Positions 51,618 through 58,984 of a stretch of 64,000 nt of DNA are shown piece by piece. The DNA lies in assembly GCA_030427205.1 (NCBI GenBank), contig JAUHXC010000012.1, positions 62,001-126,000 of the forward strand. Reading direction: 5' to 3'. The stretch is from a bacterium (GTDB taxonomy: Bacteria > Myxococcota_A > Bradymonadia > UBA7976 > UBA1532). The translations under genes and the position numbers were made by a program. Position 1 is the first letter of the stretch, and each line of letters opens with the position of its first letter. The notes under the pieces are model-generated. The model had not been told where the DNA came from. It worked only from the letters and a program-made list of their open reading frames with translations, and ran no database searches.

Positions 51618-53912
51618 TCAGCTCCAGCTCAGGTCGGCCCGACTCAACGGCAGCTCGCGCACCCGCTTTCCGGTGGCCGCGAAGATCCCGTTGGCCAACG
51701 CCGGGGCGATCGGCGGCACGCCCGGCTCCCCGACCCCCGTCGGCAGGTTCTCGCCATCGCCGACGAGGCGCACATCGATCCGCCGCGGCGCGTCGGTGAT
51801 GCGGGCGATGCGATAGTCGTGGAAGTTGCTCTGCTCGATGCGGCCCGCCTTGTGGCTCGCCGCGCTGTGCAGCGCGAGGCTGACCCCAAAGACCACCGAG
51901 CCCTCCATCTGCGCGCGCACGCGATCGGGGTTGACCGCCAAGCCACAGTCGGCGGCGATGACGAACCGCGGGATGCTGACCTTGCCCTGCTGGCTCACCT
52001 GCACCTCGCAGGCGGCGGCGACGTACGTCAGGAAGCTGCGATGCACCGCGATGCCCAGACCCGTGCCCGCGGGCGTCTTGCGGCCCCAGCCGATGTCTTC
52101 GGCGGCCCGATCGAGCACCCGGCGCAGGCGGCCGGTATCGATGGGATACTTCGCCAACGGCTCGCCGTAGTTGGGATAGGTGCAGCCCTCCGTCGTCGGG
52201 TCGACCAGCCGCTTTGGCCCGATCAGATCGCGCAGGAAGGCCAGCGGATCGGCGCCGGCGGCGTGGGCCAGCTCGTCGGCGAAGCCATGCACCGCGAAGG
52301 CATGCCAGATGTTGCACACCGCCCGATACCAGCCGATGCGGCTGTGGTGTTCGACCTCGCCGCCTTCGGCCCGCAGGTTGGGCACGGCCCACGGCACATC
52401 GGTGAAGCCGAGGCCCATCTCCATCGGGCTCGGCGCCTTGGCGGCCGGGTTGAAGGTGCTGGTGATCGTCGGAAACGCGCTGCGCTGCAGCCAGGCCACC
52501 GGCCGCTTCTTCTGATCGAGCCCCGCCTCGAGGTGCACCGCCGCCGGCGCGTGGAAGTAGCTGTGGGCGATGTCGTCCTCGCGGGTCCAGACCACCTGCA
52601 CCGGCGCCTTGGCGTGGCGCGCCAGCCAGGCGGCCTCCGAGGCGAAGTCGGCCTTCGACTTGCGGCCGAAGCCGCCGCCGAGCAGGGTCACCTCGACCGT
52701 CACCGCCGCCTTGTCGACCGCGCACATGCGCGCCACCTCGTCGCGAGCGGCCTGCGGGTTCTGGGTCGGGGCCCAGACGGTGCACGCGCCGTCCTTCCAC
52801 TCGGCGGTGGCCACCGGCGGCTCCATCGGGGCGTGGGCCAGCCGCGCCGTGCGATAGGTCGCCGCGATGCGGGTGTCGGCCGACTTCAGGGCCTTCGGCG
52901 TATCGCCGCGCTCGCGCAGCACCGCGCCGGGCTTCTCGACGATCTTCACGAGGCGCTCGGCCAGGGCGGCGTCGTCGAGCGCGCTGTGCGGGCTCTCGCC
53001 CCAGGTCACCTGCAGCAGGCGCCGGCCCTGCAGCGCCGACCACGTATCCCGCGCCAGCACCGCGACCCCGCCCAGCGGCTGGAACGCGTGGGCCCCGGAG
53101 AAGCCGGGCACCCGAACCACGTCGACGACGCCCTTCAACGCCCGGGTCGCCTTGTCGTCGACGGTCTTCACCGCCTGACCCAAGGCCGGCGGGCGCACGA
53201 TCATCGCGAAGAGCATGCCCGGACGCCGGATGTCGCCGCCGAACTTCGCCGCGCCGGTGACGATGCCGCGCGCGTCGTCGATGGGCGCGTCGGCGCCGAT
53301 GAAGCGCCGGTCGGCGGGCTTCTTGAAGGTCAGCTCGGTCGCGTCGGGCACGGGCAGCTTGGCCGCGTCGGCCGCCAGCGCGCCGAAGCCCAGGCGCTTG
53401 CCGGTCGCGCCGTGCACCACCGCGTGGTCGGCGGTGTGGGTCTCGCCGACCGGCACCTTCCAGCGGGCCGCCGCCGCCCGGCGCAGCATGAGCGCGGCGG
53501 TCGCGCCGGCCGCCCGCATCGGCTCGTAGAAGCGGCGGATGCTGCGCGATCCGTCGGTGTCCTGGGAGCCGTACTTCTCGTCGCCGATGGCCTGGACGAT
53601 CTCGACCTTCTCCCGGCTGCAGCCCAGCTCGTCGGCGACGACGAGCGGCAGGACGGTGCGGATGCCGGTGCCCATCTCGGATCGGTGGGCGACGATGCGC
53701 ACCCGGTCGTCGGCCTCGATCGCCAGCCACACGTTGGGGGCGAAGGCCGCCGCGGCGTCACCCGGGCCGTCGCTCGGGCGGGGCGCGGCGATGACGCCGG
53801 CCCGCACGCCGAGCAGGAAGGCGCCGGCGCCGACCATGCCCTTGAGGAAGCCCCGCCGATCGGGGCCGATGGCGACGATGCGCCGCGAGGTCTCGTTGCC
53901 GTGCGCGCTCAT
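51618..53912 (-). CDS. iorB: isoquinoline 1-oxidoreductase-like molybdopterin subunit
   Basis: 764-residue large subunit of a xanthine-oxidase-family molybdenum hydroxylase, the aldehyde-oxidase/IorB type with N- and C-terminal halves in IorB order. Twin-arginine signal 'DRRGFLKGMVGAGAFLLGV' predicts Tat export with cofactor bound. Landmarks include 'TLLGGGFGRKSKADFASEAAWLA', 'QVVWTREDDIAHSYFHAPAAVHLEAGLD' (in parts), 'IRAPGxxQ'-equivalent 'LGFTDVPWAVPNLRAEGG' and the C-terminal 'GVGEPGVPPIAPALANGIFAATGKRVRELPL' with the active-site Glu region. ATG at 53912 overlaps the small iron-sulfur subunit stop (ATGA). Substrate is unknown; an N-heteroaromatic or aldehyde is expected. Confidence 0.88.
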   Translation of the reverse strand: MSAHGNETSRRIVAIGPDRRGFLKGMVGAGAFLLGVRAGVIAAPRPSDGPGDAAAAFAPNVWLAIEADDRVRIVAHRSEMGTGIRTVLPLVVADELGCSREKVEIVQAIGDEKYGSQDTDGSRSIRRFYEPMRAAGATAALMLRRAAAARWKVPVGETHTADHAVVHGATGKRLGFGALAADAAKLPVPDATELTFKKPADRRFIGADAPIDDARGIVTGAAKFGGDIRRPGMLFAMIVRPPALGQAVKTVDDKATRALKGVVDVVRVPGFSGAHAFQPLGGVAVLARDTWSALQGRRLLQVTWGESPHSALDDAALAERLVKIVEKPGAVLRERGDTPKALKSADTRIAATYRTARLAHAPMEPPVATAEWKDGACTVWAPTQNPQAARDEVARMCAVDKAAVTVEVTLLGGGFGRKSKADFASEAAWLARHAKAPVQVVWTREDDIAHSYFHAPAAVHLEAGLDQKKRPVAWLQRSAFPTITSTFNPAAKAPSPMEMGLGFTDVPWAVPNLRAEGGEVEHHSRIGWYRAVCNIWHAFAVHGFADELAHAAGADPLAFLRDLIGPKRLVDPTTEGCTYPNYGEPLAKYPIDTGRLRRVLDRAAEDIGWGRKTPAGTGLGIAVHRSFLTYVAAACEVQVSQQGKVSIPRFVIAADCGLAVNPDRVRAQMEGSVVFGVSLALHSAASHKAGRIEQSNFHDYRIARITDAPRRIDVRLVGDGENLPTGVGEPGVPPIAPALANGIFAATGKRVRELPLSRADLSWS

Positions 53913-54367
53913 CCCATCTCCTTGGCCGCGGCCTTGATGGCCTCGCGGATGCGGGGATAGGTCCCGCAGCGGCAGAGGTTGCCGCGCATCGCCCGGTCGA
54001 TGTCGTCGTCGGACGGCCCCTTGTTCTGCGCGAGCAGCGCGGCCGCCGACATGATCTGGCCCGCCTGGCAGTAGCCGCACTGCGGCACGCCGGCGGCGGC
54101 CCAGGCCTTCTGCAGCGGGTGCTCACCCTTCTCGTCGAGCCCTTCGATGGTGACCACCGGCTGGCCCATGGCCGCGCTGACCGGGGTCACGCACGCCCGC
54201 ACGGCGCGGCCGCCGAGGTGCACCGTGCAGCAGCCGCATTGGGCCATGCCGCAGCCGAACTTGACCCCCGTCATGCCCGCGTGGTCCCGCAGGAACCACA
54301 GCAGCGGCATCGCCGGGTCGATGCCATCGGTCTCGATGGCTTTTCCGTTCACGTCGATCGCAGGCAC
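53909..54367 (-). CDS. iorA: isoquinoline 1-oxidoreductase-like 2Fe-2S subunit
   Basis: 152-residue small subunit with two [2Fe-2S] clusters: the plant-type site 'VKFGCGMAQCGCCTVHLGGRAVRAC' (in parts) and the helical C-terminal site 'QCGYCQAGQIMSAAALL' plus 'NLCRCGTYPRIREAIK'. It passes electrons from the molybdenum subunit encoded immediately downstream, whose start it overlaps by four bases. Standard length for CoxS/IorA. ATG at 54367 is preceded by GGAGG. Together the pair forms a periplasmic hydroxylase whose FAD subunit is replaced by a cytochrome in this class. Confidence 0.93.
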   Translation of the reverse strand: MPAIDVNGKAIETDGIDPAMPLLWFLRDHAGMTGVKFGCGMAQCGCCTVHLGGRAVRACVTPVSAAMGQPVVTIEGLDEKGEHPLQKAWAAAGVPQCGYCQAGQIMSAAALLAQNKGPSDDDIDRAMRGNLCRCGTYPRIREAIKAAAKEMG

Positions 54368-54426
54368 GGTGCCTCCTCATGGTTGGCTGCGCAGACAGTG
54401 GGCGCGCATGCTGCCGCACGCGGCCG

Positions 54427-54482
54427 GCGCGCGGACGATACAGGTCGCTCTGCAGCGCGCGGACGGTACAGGTCGCTCTGCA
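54427..54482. repeat. 28-bp tandem duplication upstream of iorA
   Basis: Two adjacent 28-bp copies (54427-54454 and 54455-54482) differ at one base; each begins GCGCGCGGAC and ends GGTCGCTCTGCA. They sit between the HEAT-like gene's stop (54540) and iorA's start (54367), so a binding site for a regulator of the hydroxylase operon is possible. Confidence 0.8.
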
Positions 54483-54539
54483 GCCCGGCGAGCAGATGCG
54501 TGGCGGTCGGGGCGGGTCGCGCGCGGGTCGGGCCCCGGC

Positions 54540-55799
54540 TCAACCCCGCGAATCCTCGGGCGGTGGCACACCCGGCGGCGCCCGGCTCGCCCGCTCTTCG
54601 GCGATGGATGGATAACCCAGGCTGCGCCGCGCGTGATCGCCCCGCCCCACGCGATCGTAGCGCTCGATGATCACCCGCGCCGCCTCTTCGAGGATGCGGT
54701 GCAGCTCGGTCTCGGGCCCCTCGGCCGCGGCGCGGGCGCGCATCGCGCGGGCCTGGGTCTCGCCGCCGAACCACGCCAGCACCGTCGCCGCCGCGCGCAC
54801 CACCCGCGCGTCGCGATCGCCGATGGCGTCGGTGGCGGGGGTCAGCTTGTCGCCGTTGGCGTTCATCAGGGCGCGCACCGCCGCCAGCCGCACGTCGGGG
54901 TGCGGGGCCATCAGCGCCGGCGCGAGGGCGGCGACCCCGTCGGTGGCCAGATGGGGCACGACCGCCACCGCCGCCGCCGGATCGGGGTCGGCGAGCACCG
55001 CGACGAGGGCCGACGCCCGCGAGGTGTGGTCGAGCCGGCCGATCATCTCGCCGCGCAGATCGGCGGGCACCGGCGGGCGGATCAGGGTCGGCAGATAGCC
55101 CTTCGAGCGCAGGCCTTCGGCGACGACGCGCACGTCGTCGTCGGCGTCGCGCAGCGCCAGCGAGCGGACGGCGCCGGTCTCGGGGTGCCCGTCGAAGTGA
55201 CACAGCACCAGCAGCCGCAGCCGTACGCTGGCCGGGCGCTGCGACCAGACGGCCTTCGGGCCGGGCACCGGCTCGCGCAAGGCCCGCGCGGCGTCGATGA
55301 GCAGCTCACCCCAGGCGACGACCGCGTCGGGGTCGACCTCGCCCGGCAGACGCTTCTTCCAGGCGCCTTGCTCGAAGAGCGCGCCGCCTTCGAGCGCTTT
55401 GCGCGCCGCGGCGCGGGCCGGGTCGGACATCGCGATCTGGCCGGCGACCCGATCGCCGCGGATCGAGGGCGGCGCCGCGTCGCGGGCCGGGATCACCGAA
55501 AAAGCCGGCGCCGCGCCGTCGATGCGGGCCTCGATGACCTCATCGCTGTAGGTGGCGCGGATGCCGTCTCGGCGCCGCTCGACGACCGGCGCGACGGGCG
55601 CCTCGTCGTCGGGCGGCGGCATCGGCGCCGGCGCCATGCTCGGGCTCTGGCCGATGAGCGCCGAGCCCTCCCAGCGACGGGCGAGGCCGCGGTAGCTCGG
55701 CTGAGGCCGCTCGGCCTTGCGGCCGGTGACCGCCGACCACAGCGCCGTGATCGAGCCGGTGAAGCGCCGTCGGCCGCGCCGTTCGTCGCCTGTGCTCAT
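54540..55799 (-). CDS. HEAT-like repeat protein of unknown function
   Basis: 419-residue cytoplasmic protein. Basic, low-complexity N-terminus with Met/Pro spacer ('SMAPAPMPPPDDEAPVAPV'), then helical repeats from about 170 on ('VRSLALRDADDDVRVVAEGLRSKGYLPTL', 'ASALVAVLADPDPAAAVAVVPHLA', 'HPDVRLAAVRALMNANGD', 'DRDARVVRAAATVLAWFGG'), a HEAT/ARM-like solenoid. No catalytic motif. ATG at 55799 has a GGGGGAG upstream. Divergent from the MopE-type lipoprotein gene. A scaffold role is likely. Confidence 0.68.
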   Translation of the reverse strand: MSTGDERRGRRRFTGSITALWSAVTGRKAERPQPSYRGLARRWEGSALIGQSPSMAPAPMPPPDDEAPVAPVVERRRDGIRATYSDEVIEARIDGAAPAFSVIPARDAAPPSIRGDRVAGQIAMSDPARAAARKALEGGALFEQGAWKKRLPGEVDPDAVVAWGELLIDAARALREPVPGPKAVWSQRPASVRLRLLVLCHFDGHPETGAVRSLALRDADDDVRVVAEGLRSKGYLPTLIRPPVPADLRGEMIGRLDHTSRASALVAVLADPDPAAAVAVVPHLATDGVAALAPALMAPHPDVRLAAVRALMNANGDKLTPATDAIGDRDARVVRAAATVLAWFGGETQARAMRARAAAEGPETELHRILEEAARVIIERYDRVGRGDHARRSLGYPSIAEERASRAPPGVPPPEDSRG

Positions 55800-55928
55800 C
55801 TGCGCTCCCCCAGATTCGGGCTGCACGATACCAACCGTCAACGCCGCGTGCCATGCGCGCGCCGCCGTGATTGCAGTGGCGGCGCACGGTTTGGCATCTT
55901 CGGCCATCCACGGCATTCGGAGAACAAC

Positions 55929-57950
55929 ATGCGCCCCATCGGTCCCCTGCCCGCCCTGTGTCTGCTCGCCTCGCTCGCGACGGGTTGTCTGGGTGATCCC
56001 CAGAGCAAGACCTGCGCCGAGCTACCCCCGGGCACGGCGGGCTGCGAGGCCGACGCCAGACCGCTCGACGCGGGACCCGACGTCGGGCCCATGCCGGCCG
56101 ACGAAGGGCCCGTGCCCGACGGGCAGCCGCAGGACGCGGGGCCCGATGCGCGCTCCGACGTGTGGCCGCCCGACGCCGGCCCGGACATGTGGCCGTCCGA
56201 CGGCGCGGCCCCCGACGCCACCGCCCCCGACGCCACGGGCCCCGACGCCACGGGCCCCGACGCCGCGGGCCCCGACGCAATCGCCCCCGACGCCGCGCCG
56301 CCCGGCGAGTGCGAGCCCGGCACCTCGCGGCCGTGCGGCACCGATGTCGGCGCCTGTCAGGTCGGGCAGCAGTTCTGCAACGCCGAGGGCGTGTATGACG
56401 CCTGCCTCGGCGCGGTCGACCCGGCGGACGAGGTCTGCGACGGGGTCGACAACGACTGCGACGACGAGACCGACGAAGGCTGCGACTGCATCGACGGCGC
56501 GACCCAGGATTGCGGCAGCGACGTCGGCGCGTGCCGCTTCGGCACCCAGACCTGCGCCGACGGCGCGTGGGGCCCCTGCGAGGGCGGGCTCGACGGCACC
56601 GAGGAGCGCTGCAACGACATCGACGACGACTGCAACGGCACGGTGGACGACCTGCCGGCGCTGGCCGACGGCCAGCTGTGCACCGTGGGCCTGGGCGAGT
56701 GCCGGGTCTCGGCGCCTTTGACTTGCGCCGGCTCGAACGACGGCGAGCTGGTCTGCCCCGCCGAGGCGCCCGCCGGCATCCCCGAGAGCTGCAACCTGCG
56801 CGACGACGACTGCGACGGCCGCACCGACGAGGACACCCCGCTCAGCGTCAGCCGGCTCTTCACCGGCAACCGGGTGGATCACTGGCGCACCGCGGTCTCG
56901 TCCTACGGCGAGTTCCACGGGGTGGCCTACATCGACGACGGGCGGGTCTTCTTCGGCCTCGCGCTGGGCGACGAGTGGGAGATCGAGCCGGCCGAGGTGG
57001 GCTTCTTCAACGGCGACGATACGATCGCGACCCACATCGCGATGACCTCGATCTTCCGCGAGGGCTTCCGGCTGATCGTCGCCTACGACGGCCTCGGCTC
57101 GGGCGTGACCGTGCTCAACCTGTCGGGCGGCGGCGCGGAGGTCGGCGAGCGCTTCGACGCCGATGTCCCGTTCAGCAACAACGTCGACGTGGCCTGGGAT
57201 CTGGAGCGCGGCGTCACGGCGGTCTACGAGGACGCCGACGTCGGGGCGGGGACGCGGGACATCGGCCTCGAGACCTACGGCGTCGGCGCCCGCCCCGTGC
57301 GCCGGACCATCGTCGGCGGGCAGAACGCCCTGCGCGATCCGAGCGTGGTCCTGACCAGCGGGGCCGTCGCCGATACCACCGCCGTGGCCTATGTGCGCAC
57401 CGATCTGCGCAGCAACGCGGGCAACCTCGAGCTCGCCCGCTTCGTCCGCGGGGCCCTGCAGCCGGTGGTCTGCACGGTCAGCGAGTCGGGCACCGCCCGG
57501 GACCCCGATCTGCACTTCCTCGCCGGCCGTCAGCTGTACGCGGTGAGCTGGGACGAGGTCGAGCGCGGCGTACGCCGGGTCAAGGTCGCGGTGCTCGATG
57601 CGGCGTGCCGTGAGGTCGCGCGGGTGAGCCTGCCGACGGCCGCCGACGCGCAGCGCTCGTCGCTGGTGCCCATCGCCGGCCGCGAGGGCGTCGATCGCCT
57701 CGCGGTGGTCTGGGATCGCAGCAACGACGTGGGCTTCCAGATCGAGCTCGGCTGGGTGGTCGACGCCGACCGGGGCTGGGCCGCCTCGCCCACCGTGCAG
57801 CGCATCTTCGGCGAGCAGGGCACGACCGGCGGGGCCACGGGGGCCTATGCGGGCGATGGCGAAGGCATCGGCGTGATGTTCAGCTACGAGGCCCAGGGCC
57901 GATCGGCGGTCTTCGCGACGCTGCCCAACGTCTGCCCCGAGCTGCCCTGA
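55929..57950 (+). CDS. lipoprotein with MopE-like Cys/Asp repeats
   Basis: 673-residue lipoprotein. Lipobox 'LATGC' (about Cys20), a long Pro/Asp/Ala linker ('APDATGPDATGPDAAGPDA'), then three Cys-rich modules carrying 'VCDGVDNDCDDETDEGC', 'RCNDIDDDCNGTVDDL' and 'CNLRDDDCDGRTDEDTP', the calcium-binding-like repeats also seen in MopE and surface proteins of this group. The C-terminal 380 residues have a beta-propeller-like pattern ('VVLTSGAVADTTAVAYV', 'LYAVSWDEVERGVRRVKVAVLD'). ATG at 55929. Probably a surface-exposed binding protein. Related modules occur in the gene starting at 58985. Confidence 0.78.
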   Translation: MRPIGPLPALCLLASLATGCLGDPQSKTCAELPPGTAGCEADARPLDAGPDVGPMPADEGPVPDGQPQDAGPDARSDVWPPDAGPDMWPSDGAAPDATAPDATGPDATGPDAAGPDAIAPDAAPPGECEPGTSRPCGTDVGACQVGQQFCNAEGVYDACLGAVDPADEVCDGVDNDCDDETDEGCDCIDGATQDCGSDVGACRFGTQTCADGAWGPCEGGLDGTEERCNDIDDDCNGTVDDLPALADGQLCTVGLGECRVSAPLTCAGSNDGELVCPAEAPAGIPESCNLRDDDCDGRTDEDTPLSVSRLFTGNRVDHWRTAVSSYGEFHGVAYIDDGRVFFGLALGDEWEIEPAEVGFFNGDDTIATHIAMTSIFREGFRLIVAYDGLGSGVTVLNLSGGGAEVGERFDADVPFSNNVDVAWDLERGVTAVYEDADVGAGTRDIGLETYGVGARPVRRTIVGGQNALRDPSVVLTSGAVADTTAVAYVRTDLRSNAGNLELARFVRGALQPVVCTVSESGTARDPDLHFLAGRQLYAVSWDEVERGVRRVKVAVLDAACREVARVSLPTAADAQRSSLVPIAGREGVDRLAVVWDRSNDVGFQIELGWVVDADRGWAASPTVQRIFGEQGTTGGATGAYAGDGEGIGVMFSYEAQGRSAVFATLPNVCPELP

Positions 57951-58001
57951 CCGGCGCCGCCCCGAGCCGGTCCGCCCCGACGCGCCGCCCGCGAGGATCC
58001 C

Positions 58002-58877
58002 ATGCCCATCGACGATCTCGACCGTCTGCCCCGCGCCCCGCGCGCCGTCCCGCTCTCGCTCGTCATCCGCCTGCGGTTCGGCGGGGCGATGGGGCTCATC
58101 GGCTGGCTGTTCCTCGCCATCGGCACCGGCATGCTGCTCGGGTTCTCGACGTTCGTCCACCCGCTGGTCGCCGCCCGGCTCGCCCTCGACGATACGGCGA
58201 CGGTGAACGGGCGGGTGCTCGGCTGGTCCGAGGCGCCGGTCGAGGTCAACGAGCAGCCGGTGATCGGCACCCACTTCGAGTACGCCGTCGACGGCGTGCT
58301 CTACGAAGGCATCAGCTTCGCGGTCGACCGGGCGCCCGAGCCGGAGAGCCGGGTCACGGTGGTCTACGCCGTCGGCGATCCGCGGGCGTCGCGCATCGAC
58401 GGCATGATGGCCGGCCCGATGCCGCTGTGGGTCATCGGCTTGCTGCTCATCTTCCCCGGCGTCGGCTTCGTCTTCGCCGTGCGCACCTTCCGCCAGGGCG
58501 GGCGCGAGGTGCGCGCGCTGCGCCACGGTCGACCCGCTCGGGCCACCGCGACCGACCACCGGCCCACGGGCACGACCATCAACGAGGTGCCCGAGATCGC
58601 GGTGACCTTCAGCTATACCGACCACCTCGGCGGGCGGCACAGCGTCACCTCGAAGACGCTGGAGCCCGAGGATCTGCTCGACGAGGCCGAAGAAGCCCTG
58701 CTCTATCTGCCCGAGCGGCCCGGCGTCGCGGTGCTGCTCGACAGCAAGCCCGACGTGATCGCCGTCGAGGCCGATGGCCGCTTCCACCCGCGGCCGCTGC
58801 TGCCCACCATCGGGCTCTTGATCGCCCCCGCGCTGACCGCCGCCGCCATCACGATCGCCGCGCTGCTCGCCCGATGA
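58002..58877 (+). CDS. DUF3592-like membrane protein
   Basis: 291-residue membrane protein. TM helices at about 26-49 ('GGAMGLIGWLFLAIGTGMLL'), 146-165 ('LWVIGLLLIFPGVGFVFAV') and 268-290 ('LLPTIGLLIAPALTAAAITI'). Two beta modules between them carry 'ATVNGRVLGWSEAPVEVNEQ..THFEYAVDG..YEG' and 'PEIAVTFSYTDHLGGRHSVTS', a DUF3592 hallmark of two repeats with V-x-Y-x-(V/L). ATG at 58002 follows GAGGATCCC. It shares no obvious operon partner. Function unknown. Confidence 0.75.
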   Translation: MPIDDLDRLPRAPRAVPLSLVIRLRFGGAMGLIGWLFLAIGTGMLLGFSTFVHPLVAARLALDDTATVNGRVLGWSEAPVEVNEQPVIGTHFEYAVDGVLYEGISFAVDRAPEPESRVTVVYAVGDPRASRIDGMMAGPMPLWVIGLLLIFPGVGFVFAVRTFRQGGREVRALRHGRPARATATDHRPTGTTINEVPEIAVTFSYTDHLGGRHSVTSKTLEPEDLLDEAEEALLYLPERPGVAVLLDSKPDVIAVEADGRFHPRPLLPTIGLLIAPALTAAAITIAALLAR

Positions 58878-58984
58878 CGCCCCGCCGGACGGCCATCGGG
58901 CGTCGCGCCGGTTGAGCCGGCCTCCGCCGGTCGGGATACTGCCGGTCGGAGAACGCGTGGAGTTCGAGCCGTGGGGGGACACAG

